64,000 bases of DNA from Cryobacterium sp. HLT2-28 (GTDB lineage: Bacteria; Actinomycetota; Actinomycetes; Actinomycetales; Microbacteriaceae). Both the position numbers and the translations under genes were made by a program. Each line of letters begins with the position of its first letter. Position 1 is the stretch's first letter. Location of the stretch: positions 1 to 64,000 of the forward strand of contig NZ_SOFH01000009.1 in NCBI RefSeq assembly GCF_004402495.1, in the 5' to 3' direction. The notes beneath the pieces are model-generated. The model was not told the DNA's origin. It was given only the letters and a program-made list of their open reading frames with translations, and ran no database searches. Shown here piece after piece: positions 55,939 through 64,000 of this stretch.

Positions 55939-57846
55939 ATGAATCCCAGTCGCCCCAACCCCACAGTCGCTCGCCCGGACTCCGTGGGCACCGCGCCGAA
56001 GCGCCTGGCCGGGCTGGACGGGCTGCGCGGGATAGCGGTCACCCTGGTGGCGGTCTACCACTTCTTCCCGGCCGCTTTGCCCGGCGGGTTCGTCGGCGTC
56101 GACGTCTTCTTCGTGATCAGCGGTTTCCTGATCACCGGGCTCCTGATCGCGGAGCACCGGCGCACGGGCAGGTTCGCCCTCCGCCGGTTCTGGCAACGGC
56201 GGGCCCTGCGCCTACTGCCGCCCTTGGTTCCCCTGGTCCTGGTGGCCTGCACCGCCGCCTGGCTCATCGGCGGGGACGTGCTGGTCGGGCTCGGCTGGCA
56301 GGTGCTCGGCGCGCTGACTTTCGGCTACAACTGGGTGTCGATCGCCGGGTCGACGAGCTACTTCGACACCGCCCAGCCCGAACTGTTCCGCAACTTGTGG
56401 TCGCTCGCGGTGGAGGAGCAGTTCTACCTGGTCTGGCCGTTCGTGCTCTTCGCCGTGCTTCTGATCCGCGGCCCCTGGCGCCGCGTGGCCCTGGTCGGCG
56501 GGCTCGCCGCGGCCGCCATGCTGTGGATGGCGGTGCTGTACCACCCGGGGAGCGACCCGACCCGGGTGTACTACGGCTCGGATACCCACAGCTTCGGTCT
56601 CTTTGCGGGTGCCGCCCTCGCGCTCCTGCTCGCCCCCGGCGCACCGGCGACGCCACTCCCCCGGCTCCGGGCGGTCCTCGGCCGGGCACGGCCGTGGCTG
56701 GGACTGACCGCCTTCGCCGGACTCCTCGCCGCGGCCTGTGCGCTGCCCGCGACCGGGGCCGTGACCTACCGGGGCGGACTGGTCGCGGTCAGCCTGCTCA
56801 GCACTATCGTCGTCTGGGCCGCGGTCCGCGGCCGCCGGTTCGGACCGTCCCTCGATGTGGTGCCCCTGCGCTACCTCGGCGAGCGGTCGTACGGCATCTA
56901 CCTCTGGCACTGGCCAGTGCTCGTGCTGGTGCAGGTGGCGTGGCCCGCGGCCGCCGGGCCCGATGGGTTGGCGGGGTTGCCGGCCGGACTCTTCGCGGGG
57001 ATCGTTGCCGGGGCGCTCACCCTGTCGGCGGCGGCGGCGTCTTATCGCTGGCTGGAGCGACCCGTCCGGGCCTCTGGGGTGCGGGCCGGCATCCGTCGGC
57101 TGTCCGCCGCAGCATCCGGCTCGGTCCCGCGCCGCTCACTGGTGGCCGTCGGCATGGTCGCCTCGCTGCTCGTCGTCGGAGGCACGGCGGCGGCGCTGGT
57201 CACCGCGCCCCGCGAGACCAGCGCGCAGCAGGAGATCGACCGCGGGCAGAGGGCGATGGATGCCGCGGCCGCGGCCGCCACGGTCGCCGCCAGGCGCGCC
57301 GCCGACTCCAGTCACCGGCCGCTGCCCGGCGGCAGCATGATCACCGCGGTGGGCGACTCGGTGATGCTGGCGTCCGCCCCCGAGCTGCAGACCAGCTTCC
57401 CGGGGATCTCCATCGATGCCGCGGTGAACCGGGGCATGCGCTCCGCACCCGGCATCCTCACCGCCCTCGACCAGGCCGGCACCCTGCGCTCGGTCGTCGT
57501 CATCGGGCTCGGCACGAACGGGCCGATCGACGAGGATGAGCTCGCCGCGATCCAGGCCGTGACCGGACCGAATCGGCAGTTGATCATGGTCAACGCCTTC
57601 GCCGAGCGAGACTGGACTGCCGGCGTCAACGCCACCCTGGCCGACTTCTCCGCCCGGTATCCGCTCGTGGAACTGGCCGACTGGCACGATGCGATCGCTC
57701 CGCACTCCGACGTGCTCGCCGAAGACAACATCCACCCGGGACCGACCGGCGGGCAGATCTACGCCGACACCATCTCCTCGGCGATCCGGCTCCTCGCCAC
57801 CCACCCGCCGCGCGGACCGCTCGACGTCTACCGCCTCGGCGACTAA
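55939..57846 (+). CDS. OafA/YrhL-type membrane acyltransferase with SGNH domain
   Basis: 635 residues. An acyltransferase-3 membrane domain (about 25-375, ten helices) opens with RLAGLDGLRGIAVTLVAVYHF and FVGVDVFFVISGFLITGLL; the conserved acyl-donor His is in VYHF. NLWSLAVEEQFYLVWPF and ERSYGIYLWHWP follow. A linker leads to an extracellular SGNH hydrolase domain (about 460-635) with AVGDSVMLASAP and a C-terminal DNIHPGPTG. Such proteins O-acetylate cell-wall or surface glycans. Single plus-strand gene inside a minus-strand ribosomal region. Confidence 0.95.
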   Translation: MNPSRPNPTVARPDSVGTAPKRLAGLDGLRGIAVTLVAVYHFFPAALPGGFVGVDVFFVISGFLITGLLIAEHRRTGRFALRRFWQRRALRLLPPLVPLVLVACTAAWLIGGDVLVGLGWQVLGALTFGYNWVSIAGSTSYFDTAQPELFRNLWSLAVEEQFYLVWPFVLFAVLLIRGPWRRVALVGGLAAAAMLWMAVLYHPGSDPTRVYYGSDTHSFGLFAGAALALLLAPGAPATPLPRLRAVLGRARPWLGLTAFAGLLAAACALPATGAVTYRGGLVAVSLLSTIVVWAAVRGRRFGPSLDVVPLRYLGERSYGIYLWHWPVLVLVQVAWPAAAGPDGLAGLPAGLFAGIVAGALTLSAAAASYRWLERPVRASGVRAGIRRLSAAASGSVPRRSLVAVGMVASLLVVGGTAAALVTAPRETSAQQEIDRGQRAMDAAAAAATVAARRAADSSHRPLPGGSMITAVGDSVMLASAPELQTSFPGISIDAAVNRGMRSAPGILTALDQAGTLRSVVVIGLGTNGPIDEDELAAIQAVTGPNRQLIMVNAFAERDWTAGVNATLADFSARYPLVELADWHDAIAPHSDVLAEDNIHPGPTGGQIYADTISSAIRLLATHPPRGPLDVYRLGD

Positions 57847-57892
57847 TCGGCCGGCCTCGCCCGCTTCCTCTCCCCCGGCTTCCCGATTCCGC

Positions 57893-57956
57893 CGCCGAAC
57901 TGTGAGTTCGGCACCACTTCGGGCCGAAAAACAGGTGCACAGCTCACAGTTCGGCG
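57893..57956. repeat. intergenic inverted repeat (14-base perfect arms)
   Basis: Arms 57893-57906 (cgccgaactgtgag) and 57943-57956 are exact reverse complements around 36 bases. The left arm runs into a second short palindrome (gccgaac/gttcggc). It lies between the convergent acyltransferase and rplQ genes. Confidence 0.85.
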
Positions 57957-57992
57957 AGGTGTACCTGAGGCGGATGAGGCTTTTGGGCATGG

Positions 57993-58024
57993 AAAAAGGG
58001 GCCCGACCTGAGTCGGACCCCTTT
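57993..58024 (-). terminator. terminator of the infA-rplQ operon
   Basis: Thirteen-base stem with one mismatch (57995-58007 with 58012-58024, aaaggggcccgac), four-base loop, followed on minus by TTTTTCC. It starts 22 bases past the rplQ stop. Confidence 0.9.
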
Positions 58025-58046
58025 CAGGTAAACAAAGAGCTCGCGC

Positions 58047-58589
58047 TTACTTGGCTTCCTCAGCGTCGGCCGGAGCAGCGGCGTCGGCCTCAACGACCTC
58101 GACCGGTGCGGCGTCGGCCTCAACGACCTCGACCGGTGCGGCGTCAGCTTCAACGACCTCGACCGGGGCAGCCTCTTCAGCGACAGGCTTCGCGGCCTTG
58201 GCCGAGGAGGACTTCTTGACCTTCGGGGTCAGCGGCTCGAGGACGAGCTCCATCTGGACCATCGAGGCGTTGTCGCCCTTGCGGAAGCCGAGCTTCGTGA
58301 TGCGGGTGTAGCCGCCCTCGCGAAGTGCAACCTGCGGCGCGATCTCGGTGAAGAGTTCGTGCACGACGGTCTTGTCGCCGATGGTGGCGAGGACGCGACG
58401 ACGGGCGTGCAGGTCGCCCTTCTTCGCGAACGTGATCAGTCGCTCGGCAACCGGACGCAGGCGCTTGGCACGGGTCTCGGTCGTCTTGATCGACTTGTGG
58501 GTGAACAGGGACGCGGCCAGGTTGGCGAGCATCAGGCGCTCGTGGGCCGGTCCGCCGCCGAGGCGGGCTCCCTTAGTGGGCGTAGGCAT
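58047..58589 (-). CDS. rplQ: 50S ribosomal protein L17 with acidic repeat tail
   Basis: 180 residues. Core L17 (1-118): [46 protein letters not shown] and [26 protein letters not shown] basic linker ([12 protein letters not shown]) leads to a tail of three ten-residue units ([10 protein letters not shown]) encoded by 30-base tandem repeats. The core is normal; the tail is longer than in most bacteria. ATG start; 47 bases after rpoA. Confidence 0.98.
   Translation of the reverse strand: MPTPTKGARLGGGPAHERLMLANLAASLFTHKSIKTTETRAKRLRPVAERLITFAKKGDLHARRRVLATIGDKTVVHELFTEIAPQVALREGGYTRITKLGFRKGDNASMVQMELVLEPLTPKVKKSSSAKAAKPVAEEAAPVEVVEADAAPVEVVEADAAPVEVVEADAAAPADAEEAK
58081..58170 (-). repeat. 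30-base tandem repeats in the rplQ 3' end
   Basis: Three 30-base units; 58081-58110 and 58111-58140 are identical and 58141-58170 differs at a few positions. Each codes for ten residues of the L17 tail. Confidence 0.95.
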
Positions 58590-58636
58590 TGGTAATCTCC
58601 AGTATCAAAAGTCGAAAGTCAGTCTGAGCGACTGCT

Positions 58637-59626
58637 TTAGATGGTTTCTTCGTCGTAGCCGCTGTAGAAGTGGGCGCCGTCGAATCCGGGCACCGAGTCC
58701 TTGAGCGACAGGCCGAGCTCTACGAGCTTGTCCTTGACCTCATCCACCGACTTCTGACCGAAGTTGCGGATGTTCATCAGCTGGGTCTCCGAGAGGGCGA
58801 CCAGTTCGCTGACGTTGTTGATGCCTTCACGCTTGAGGCAGTTGTACGAACGAACCGACAGATCGAGGTCTTCGATCGGAATCGACAGTTCGGTCGACAG
58901 CACGGCGTCGACCGGCGCGGGGCCGATTTCGATGCCCTCAGCCGCGGTGTTCAGCTCGCGGGCCAGACCGAACAGCTCGGTCAGCGTGCGACCGGCGGAT
59001 GCGATGGCGTCGCGAGGCGAAATCGCCGACTTGGTCTCCACGTCGACGACGAGGCGGTCGAAGTCGGTGCGCTCACCGGCACGAGTTGCCTCGACACGGT
59101 AGGTCACCTTGAGCACGGGCGAGTAGATCGAGTCGACCGGGATCTGGCCGGCCTCTGAGTACTCGTTGCGGTTCTGGGTGGCCGACACGTAGCCGCGGCC
59201 ACGCTCGATGGTCAGTTCGAGTTCGAACTTCGCCTTGTCGTTCAACGTGGCGATGACCAGCTCGGGGTTGTGCACCTCGACCCCGGCCGGAGCCGAGATG
59301 TCAGCGGCGGTGACCTGGCCGGAACCCTGCTTGCGCAGGTACGCGGTGATCGGCTCGTCGTGCTCGCTGGAGATGACGAGACCCTTGATGTTCAGGATGA
59401 TCTCGGTGACATCTTCCTTGACACCGGGAACGGTGCTGAACTCGTGCAGCACACCGTCGATCCGGATGCTGGTGACAGCGGCTCCCGGGATCGAGGACAG
59501 CAGGGTGCGGCGCATCGAGTTGCCGAGGGTGTAACCGAAACCAGGCTCGAGAGGTTCGATGACGAACCTGGATCGGAACTCCGAAATGTTCTCTTCGGTG
59601 AGCGTGGGGCGCTGTGCGATAAGCAC
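58637..59626 (-). CDS. rpoA: RNA polymerase alpha subunit
   Basis: 329 residues. The N-terminal dimerisation domain has [48 protein letters not shown] and [15 protein letters not shown]. The C-terminal domain (about 250-320) has [22 protein letters not shown] and [16 protein letters not shown], which contacts UP elements and activators. GTG start with AAAGGA seven bases upstream. A structured 172-base gap separates it from rpsK. Confidence 0.99.
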   Translation of the reverse strand: MLIAQRPTLTEENISEFRSRFVIEPLEPGFGYTLGNSMRRTLLSSIPGAAVTSIRIDGVLHEFSTVPGVKEDVTEIILNIKGLVISSEHDEPITAYLRKQGSGQVTAADISAPAGVEVHNPELVIATLNDKAKFELELTIERGRGYVSATQNRNEYSEAGQIPVDSIYSPVLKVTYRVEATRAGERTDFDRLVVDVETKSAISPRDAIASAGRTLTELFGLARELNTAAEGIEIGPAPVDAVLSTELSIPIEDLDLSVRSYNCLKREGINNVSELVALSETQLMNIRNFGQKSVDEVKDKLVELGLSLKDSVPGFDGAHFYSGYDEETI

Positions 59627-59704
59627 TATTGATTCCTTTCGGCTAAGTGTCCGCTATATGACACTTGCGTGGCGAGGTATTGAGTGTGAAAGAAAACGGT
59701 GACC

Positions 59705-59742
59705 TGGCAGCGACAGGCTCGAGTCCGAGCCTGTCGCTGCCA
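59705..59742 (-). terminator. strong hairpin between rpsK and rpoA
   Basis: A perfect 17-base stem (59705-59721 with 59726-59742) with a four-base loop. No T run follows, so it may act as an attenuator, an RNA-processing site or a structured spacer rather than a full terminator. Confidence 0.6.
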
Positions 59743-59747
59743 TGGTG

Positions 59748-59791
59748 GCGGTGATCGAGCCGGTCGAAAGCTCGACGAACTCGATCACCGC
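59748..59791 (-). other. second inverted repeat between rpsK and rpoA
   Basis: Twelve-base perfect arms (gcggtgatcgag, 59748-59759, with 59780-59791) around 20 bases that hold an inner gtcga/tcgac pairing. It begins eight bases past the rpsK stop. Confidence 0.6.
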
Positions 59792-59798
59792 GAGGGAG

Positions 59799-60197
59799 TT
59801 AGACCCGGCGACGCTTGGGCGGACGGCATCCGTTGTGAGCCTGGGGCGTCACATCGTTGATCGAACCGACCTCGAGGCCGGCGGCCTGAAGCGAACGGAT
59901 CGCCGTCTCGCGTCCGGATCCGGGGCCCTTGACGAAGACGTCTACCTTCTTCATGCCGTGCTCCTGCGCCTGGCGGGCGGCCGACTCGGCTGCCAGCTGT
60001 GCGGCGAACGGGGTCGACTTGCGCGAACCCTTGAAGCCGACTCCGCCTGAGGACGCCCAGCTGATGACCGCACCGGTGGTGTCGGTGATCGAGACGATGG
60101 TGTTGTTGAACGTGCTCTTGATGTGGGCCTGGCCCACAGCGATGTTCTTCTTTTCTTTCTTGCGCGGCTTCCGAACGGCCGACTTTGGTGCTGCCAT
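59799..60197 (-). CDS. rpsK: 30S ribosomal protein S11
   Basis: 132 residues. [46 protein letters not shown] and the end [17 protein letters not shown] are canonical for S11. ATG start; 44 bases after rpsM. In many actinobacteria rpsD follows; here it does not. Confidence 0.99.
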   Translation of the reverse strand: MAAPKSAVRKPRKKEKKNIAVGQAHIKSTFNNTIVSITDTTGAVISWASSGGVGFKGSRKSTPFAAQLAAESAARQAQEHGMKKVDVFVKGPGSGRETAIRSLQAAGLEVGSINDVTPQAHNGCRPPKRRRV

Positions 60198-60241
60198 GAA
60201 TTTCTCCTGAATCCTGAGGGCGAGACGGGCCGGGCCGAGGC

Positions 60242-60616
60242 CTAGCGCGCCTTCTTCTTGCCGGCTACGGTGCGCTTCGGGCCCTTGCGGGTGCGAGCGT
60301 TGGTCTTGGTGCGCTGGCCGCGAACGGGCAGGCCCTTGCGGTGGCGGATGCCCTCGTAGCTGCCGATCTCGACCTTGCGGCGGATGTCAGCGGCAACCTC
60401 ACGGCGGAGGTCACCCTCAACCTTGAAGGTTCCTTCGATGTAGTCACGGAGGGCGACGAGCTGGTCGTCACTCAAATCCTTGACTCGGATGTTTCCATCG
60501 ATTTCAGTGTCGGCGAGGGTCTTGAGTGCCCTCGTACGGCCAACACCAAAGATGTAAGTCAGTGCAACTTCCACGCGCTTGTCGCGAGGAATATCAACGC
60601 CGGCTAGACGTGCCAT
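60242..60616 (-). CDS. rpsM: 30S ribosomal protein S13
   Basis: 124 residues. [30 protein letters not shown] opens the family; [34 protein letters not shown] is the basic C-terminal tail. ATG start. A 158-base gap separates it from rpmJ; it holds a small hairpin and possibly an internal promoter. Confidence 0.99.
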   Translation of the reverse strand: MARLAGVDIPRDKRVEVALTYIFGVGRTRALKTLADTEIDGNIRVKDLSDDQLVALRDYIEGTFKVEGDLRREVAADIRRKVEIGSYEGIRHRKGLPVRGQRTKTNARTRKGPKRTVAGKKKAR

Positions 60617-60662
60617 TGTGGCTTCTCCTGTATATGAGTGGAGGTCTGTAGCAATGCCTGTT

Positions 60663-60681
60663 CATCGGCCTCCAACCGATG
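60663..60681 (-). ncRNA. small hairpin upstream of rpsM
   Basis: Six-base perfect stem (catcgg/ccgatg) with a seven-base loop, 47 bases before the rpsM start, in the unusually long rpmJ-rpsM gap. A translational control site is possible, but the structure is short. Confidence 0.35.
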
Positions 60682-60774
60682 GTGTCGCCCCGAAGGGTTC
60701 CCGGCAGTGCTATTTTCTGTATTCAGTTTGTCTCGACGCGCCCGGCACCTGTGCGGTGATCGGGCGTGTCAAGA

Positions 60775-60888
60775 TCAGCCCTGACGCTGCTTGTGACGCG
60801 GGTTCTCGCAGATGACCATCACGTTGCCGTTACGGCGGATGACCTTGCACTTGTCGCAGATCTTCTTGACGCTGGGCTTGACCTTCAT
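60775..60888 (-). CDS. rpmJ: 50S ribosomal protein L36
   Basis: 37 residues, the usual length: starts [20 protein letters not shown] and ends with RHKQRQG. Cys11, Cys14, Cys27 and His32 form the zinc ribbon, so this is the zinc-binding (C+) form. ATG start at 60888. It lies 66 bases after infA. Confidence 0.98.
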   Translation of the reverse strand: MKVKPSVKKICDKCKVIRRNGNVMVICENPRHKQRQG

Positions 60889-60954
60889 TGTGTGTCCTTG
60901 TATTCGCTGTCTTCGTACCCCAGGAACGCCTCGGGCCGTTACTTACAGCAACGC

Positions 60955-61176
60955 TTACTTGTAGCGGTAGACGATCCGGCCGCGAGTCAGGTCGTACGGG
61001 CTCAGCTCCACGATCACGCGGTCCTCAGGGAGGATACGGATGTAGTGCTGACGCATCTTGCCCGAAATGTGGGCAAGAACTTTGTGGCCGTTGGTCAACT
61101 CAACACGAAACATCGCGTTGGGAAGAGCTTCGACTACTGCGCCCTCGATTTCGATGACACCGTCTTTTTTTGCCAT
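60955..61176 (-). CDS. infA: translation initiation factor IF-1
   Basis: 73 residues. [41 protein letters not shown] and [28 protein letters not shown] form the whole S1-like OB fold. ATG start. First gene of infA-rpmJ-rpsM-rpsK-rpoA-rplQ, with a promoter about 100 bases upstream. Confidence 0.99.
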   Translation of the reverse strand: MAKKDGVIEIEGAVVEALPNAMFRVELTNGHKVLAHISGKMRQHYIRILPEDRVIVELSPYDLTRGRIVYRYK

Positions 61177-61268
61177 AACTCACTATCGCTAGGGTATTGA
61201 TTGCTGGTCGTGCGTGGATTGTGGTGCCTTGACACGCCGAATGCGACGGCATCAGACACCAAGGATTT

Positions 61269-61298
61269 ACTCTATGGTATGAAGTTGCGATTTGCCAA
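61269..61298 (-). promoter_or_regulatory. promoter of the infA operon
   Basis: Minus-strand -35 TTGGCA (61293-61298), 18-base spacer, -10 TAGAGT (61269-61274). It would give a leader of about 85 bases. It overlaps the plus-strand promoter-like sequence at 61285-61312. Confidence 0.65.
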
Positions 61299-61312
61299 TT
61301 CATGCCTATAAT
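61285..61312 (+). promoter_or_regulatory. consensus sigma-A-like promoter pointing into mtlD antisense
   Basis: Plus-strand -35 TTGCGA (61285-61290), 16-base spacer, perfect -10 TATAAT (61307-61312). No plus-strand gene follows; transcription would run antisense into the 3' end of mtlD at 61363. Confidence 0.5.
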
Positions 61313-61362
61313 CCGCGGAGTGTCCGACGCCGCCGCCGGGTTCGTGCCCTCGAGCGTGTTGT

Positions 61363-62514
61363 CTAGAGCCGGTCCTGGGCCGCGCGGACGACCTGCACCA
61401 CGTCCGCGAAGAGCGGATGCGCGGGGTCGAGACCGCAGACCTGGCCGGTGAACGCCTCCGCGGTCTCGGAGCGCAGCATCCGTTGCAGTTCGACGCTCTG
61501 TTCGTCATCCGGCACGTCGAACCGGAGGGCCGCGCCGACCGCCGCGAGCAGCGCTGTCGGGCGCGCGCCGCCTTCGGCGATCTCCGCCGCCGGCCCGATG
61601 AACCGCTCGTGGCGGCTGAGCTTGCGCATCGGCTGGCGCCCCACCCGTTCGACCGTGTCCGGCAGGGCGGGGTTCGCGAAGCGCACCAGGATCTTCTCCC
61701 GATAGGCGCGCTGCGCCGCCTCGTCGAGGCCGTGCTTGGCCACCAGCAGGGCGGAGGTCTCCTCCAGCACGCGACGGGCCCCGTCCAGGACCTCGGGCAC
61801 CGAGAGGGCGTCGGAGATCCGGGACACGCCGGCGAGCGCGCCGAGGTAGGCCACTGTGGCGTGGCCGGTGTTCACGGTGAACAGCTTGCGCTCGATGTAG
61901 GGGGCCAGGTTGTCGACGAAGGTCGCCCCGGGGATGACCGGGGCGGAGTCGCCGAAGGCGCCACGCTCGATCACCCATTCGTAGAACGCCTCGACGGTGA
62001 CGTCGATGCCGGATCCGGCCGCCTGGCCGGGCACGATCCGGTCGACCGCCGTGTTGGCGAACGCGGCCCTCCGGGAGAGGTTCTTCCGGTCCTCGGCGGA
62101 CACGTCCTTCCAGACGTGCCCGGCGAGCACGTCGGTGGCGTTGATCGCGTTCTCGCAGGCCATCACGGCGAGCGGCGCGAGCTCGGCCGCCCTCCGTCTC
62201 AGGCCGGCGAGGATCACCGGCGCCACGAAGGGGAGGACGGTCGGCCCGACCGCAGTCGTGATGATGTCCGCGGTCGCGATCTCCTCGATCAGCCGTTCCT
62301 CCTCGGCGCGGCTGTTGATGGCGCGGAAGTCGTCGACCACGCGGTCGGTCGACGTCTCCCCTGCCTCGTGCACGGTGTAGCTCGTCGCGGCCTGCAGGGC
62401 CTCGATCAGGGAAGCATCCACATCGGCGAAGACAACCTCGTATCCGGCATCGTGGAGCAGGAGGCCGACGAATCCGCGGCCGATGTTGCCCGCGCCGAAG
62501 TGGATGGCTTTCAT
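61363..62514 (-). CDS. mtlD: mannitol-1-phosphate 5-dehydrogenase
   Basis: A 383-residue NAD-dependent enzyme that oxidises mannitol-1-P to Fru-6-P. The NAD site is [47 protein letters not shown] and the catalytic [11 protein letters not shown] (Asn-Thr-Gly-His) are in the C-terminal domain. ATG start overlaps the mtlF stop as ATGA. Last gene of mtlA-mtlF-mtlD. Confidence 0.97.
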   Translation of the reverse strand: MKAIHFGAGNIGRGFVGLLLHDAGYEVVFADVDASLIEALQAATSYTVHEAGETSTDRVVDDFRAINSRAEEERLIEEIATADIITTAVGPTVLPFVAPVILAGLRRRAAELAPLAVMACENAINATDVLAGHVWKDVSAEDRKNLSRRAAFANTAVDRIVPGQAAGSGIDVTVEAFYEWVIERGAFGDSAPVIPGATFVDNLAPYIERKLFTVNTGHATVAYLGALAGVSRISDALSVPEVLDGARRVLEETSALLVAKHGLDEAAQRAYREKILVRFANPALPDTVERVGRQPMRKLSRHERFIGPAAEIAEGGARPTALLAAVGAALRFDVPDDEQSVELQRMLRSETAEAFTGQVCGLDPAHPLFADVVQVVRAAQDRL

Positions 62515-62951
62515 TCTGCGTTGACCTCCTCGAGGAGCGTGAAGATGTCCTCGGCCGTTACGGCATCGATCAGTTTCTGCACCTCGTCCTCGTCCGAGAA
62601 GACGACGGCGATCTTCGAGAGGATCCCCAGGTGCTCATTGTTGAGGCCGGCGATGCCGACGGCGAACCGCACCGGCTGCCCGTCCCAGTCGATCGGTTCG
62701 GGATAGCGCACGAGCGACAGGGACGACCGGATGATCGACTCCTTGGCTTCGTTCGTGCCGTGCGGGATGGCGAGGAAGTTGCCCATGTAGGTCGACACGC
62801 TCGCCTCCCGGTCGAACATCGAGTCGACGTAGGCGCTCGTCACGGCGCCGGCCGCCACGAGCAGGGCGCCGGCCTCGCGGATCGCGTCCTGCTTCGTGGT
62901 GGCCGTGCCGGCGGCCACCACGTTGCCGGGTTCCAGGATGTGCTGGGTCAT
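62511..62951 (-). CDS. mtlF: mannitol-type PTS system EIIA component
   Basis: A 146-residue phosphocarrier. The phosphorylated His is in [16 protein letters not shown], and [22 protein letters not shown] is the typical second half. It takes phosphate from HPr and passes it to the EIIB domain of MtlA. ATG start overlaps the mtlA stop as ATGA; overlaps mtlD by four bases. Confidence 0.95.
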   Translation of the reverse strand: MTQHILEPGNVVAAGTATTKQDAIREAGALLVAAGAVTSAYVDSMFDREASVSTYMGNFLAIPHGTNEAKESIIRSSLSLVRYPEPIDWDGQPVRFAVGIAGLNNEHLGILSKIAVVFSDEDEVQKLIDAVTAEDIFTLLEEVNAE

Positions 62952-64000
62952 CGTGTTGCTTCCTCGGTCGCCCGGCTCTGCAGCAGGGTGACGACCTCGT
63001 CGTATTTCGGGCTGTTCATGAAGTTGTCCACCGAGACGAAGATCGAGTCAGGCGACTTGGCCTGCGCTCGGGCGGCCAGGTCCTGGTGGGTGATGACCAG
63101 GTCGGCCGTGCCGTCGAGGTTCGCGATGGCCTGGTTGACCACAGTGATGCCGTCGAGCCCGGCCTTCTTGATCTTGTTGCGGAGCACCGATGCGCCCATG
63201 GCGCTCGAGCCCATGCCGGCGTCGCAGGCGAAGACGATGTTCTTGACCGGACGGCTGGTGCCGGCCGCCGTGGCGCCCGCTCCGGCGAGTCCGCCAAGGA
63301 CGCTGCTGGACTTGCCCTTCATCGCCTCCGTCTTCGCGACGGCTCCGGTGAGGTCGCCGTCGAGGCCGTTGGCGATGTCGCGCTTGCGGCTGGACCGCAG
63401 GATGACCGCGGCGATCAGGAACGACACCGTAGCGGAGAGGATCACGGAGAGGATCACGCCGAAGTAGCTGTCCGACGCGGTCTGGATGAGGACCGCGAAG
63501 ATGCTGCCCGGTGAGGCCGGAGCGCGCAGGCCGGTCTGGAAGGCCACGTTGGTCGCCACGCCGGTCATGCCGCCGCCGATGGCCGCGAGGATGAGGATCG
63601 GCTTCATCAGCACATACGGGAAGTAGATCTCGTGGATGCCGCCGAGGAAGTGGATGATGATCGCACCGGGCGCGCTCGCCCGGGCAAGGCCGAGACCGAA
63701 GAACGAGTAGGCGAGCAGGATGCCGAGGCCGGGGCCGGGGTTCGCTTCGATCAGGAAGAGCAGCGACTTTCCGGATTCCGAGACCTGCTGAACGCCGATC
63801 GGCGTGAACACGCCGTGGTTGATGGCGTTGTTGAGGAACAGCACCTTGCCGGGCTCCACCAGGATGCTCGCCAGCGGCAGCAGGTTGTTGGCGACGAGCC
63901 AGTTCACGCCACTCTCCAGCACGGAGCTGAAGCCGGTCACGACGGGGGCGATTCCGAAGAATGCCCCGAGGGCGAGGATGCCGCCGAGGATGCCGGCGGA
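62948..64000 (-). CDS. mtlA: mannitol-specific PTS EIICB component (N-terminus beyond the window)
   Basis: The C-terminal 350 or so residues. The membrane EIIC part has LLPLASILVEPGKVLFLNNAINHGVFTPIG, LGILLAYSFFG and GGIHEIYFPYVLMKP, all typical of MtlA. The cytoplasmic EIIB domain has the phospho-Cys in NIVFACDAGMGSSAMGAS. There is no EIIA domain, consistent with separate mtlF. The frame is open to the window end (AGILGGILALGAFFGIAPVV), so the start is missing. Confidence 0.96.
   Translation of the reverse strand, partial: SAGILGGILALGAFFGIAPVVTGFSSVLESGVNWLVANNLLPLASILVEPGKVLFLNNAINHGVFTPIGVQQVSESGKSLLFLIEANPGPGLGILLAYSFFGLGLARASAPGAIIIHFLGGIHEIYFPYVLMKPILILAAIGGGMTGVATNVAFQTGLRAPASPGSIFAVLIQTASDSYFGVILSVILSATVSFLIAAVILRSSRKRDIANGLDGDLTGAVAKTEAMKGKSSSVLGGLAGAGATAAGTSRPVKNIVFACDAGMGSSAMGASVLRNKIKKAGLDGITVVNQAIANLDGTADLVITHQDLAARAQAKSPDSIFVSVDNFMNSPKYDEVVTLLQSRATEEATR

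Noticed and set aside
58081-58170. Regular 30-base repeats resembling a short CRISPR array
   Set aside because: They are contiguous without spacers and code in frame for the L17 tail.

Overview
The window is high-GC, gene-dense actinobacterial chromosome. The gene content and order (perM-purN-purH beside sucCD; alr-tsaE-tsaB-rimI-tsaD-groES; rplM-rpsI-glmM-glmS; infA-rpmJ-rpsM-rpsK-rpoA-rplQ; guaB/guaB3/guaA) match what I recall from Mycobacterium tuberculosis. The absence of rpsD between rpsK and rpoA, the frequent word GCATCCG and the DUF3817/DUF6350/DUF6518 proteins point to Micrococcales, most likely Microbacteriaceae (Cryobacterium-like). The family is an inference; I ran no search. I see no rRNA, tRNA, CRISPR array, integrase or transposase.

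Layout, left to right. 0-8.3 kb (all minus): amino-acid dehydrogenase, MscS channel, purH-purN, perM, sucD-sucC. 8.5-16.3 kb is more accessory: a large uncharacterised membrane alpha/beta-hydrolase, a VIT1/CCC1 metal transporter, DUF3054 and DUF6518 membrane proteins, a tiny Asp-rich protein, and a three-gene flavin electron-transfer cassette (ferric-reductase-like membrane protein, FMN-binding protein, ApbE flavin transferase). 16.4-23.3 kb: uvrD/pcrA, a glycerophosphodiesterase, a Bax-inhibitor-1 family protein, two small membrane proteins and a ferredoxin-reductase-type flavoprotein interrupted by a frameshift. 23.4-34.0 kb: guaA-DUF3817-SURF1, a CPA2 antiporter with its TrkA-C subunit, glpD, guaB3, a MalY/PatB C-S lyase and guaB.

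34.3-41.8 kb is an inserted branched-chain amino-acid (Liv) transport block. livHMGF lie on plus and livK on minus. LivH carries a secreted beta-sandwich domain, and a shrunken LivK paralogue and a RarD transporter follow. 41.9-55.9 kb: groES under a double CIRCE operator, a THUMP-like methyltransferase, three tandem DUF4190-like proteins, the t6A genes with rimI, alr, acpS, glmS, coaA, glmM, rpsI, rplM and truA. An OafA-type acyltransferase (55.9-57.8 kb) separates truA from the ribosomal/RNA-polymerase operon (58.0-61.2 kb). The mannitol operon mtlA-mtlF-mtlD runs off the right edge.

Purine synthesis (purH, purN, guaA, guaB, guaB3), cell-wall precursor supply (glmS, glmM, alr) and translation dominate the core. 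The features that ordinary annotation would not explain are: the hydrolase whose fold is split by a membrane domain; the LivH fusion and mini-LivK; four long intergenic inverted repeats of shared architecture but unrelated arm sequence; short tandem duplications covering gene 3' ends; a 43-base near-perfect hairpin wrapped around a CIRCE site; and a consensus promoter pointing antisense into mtlD.
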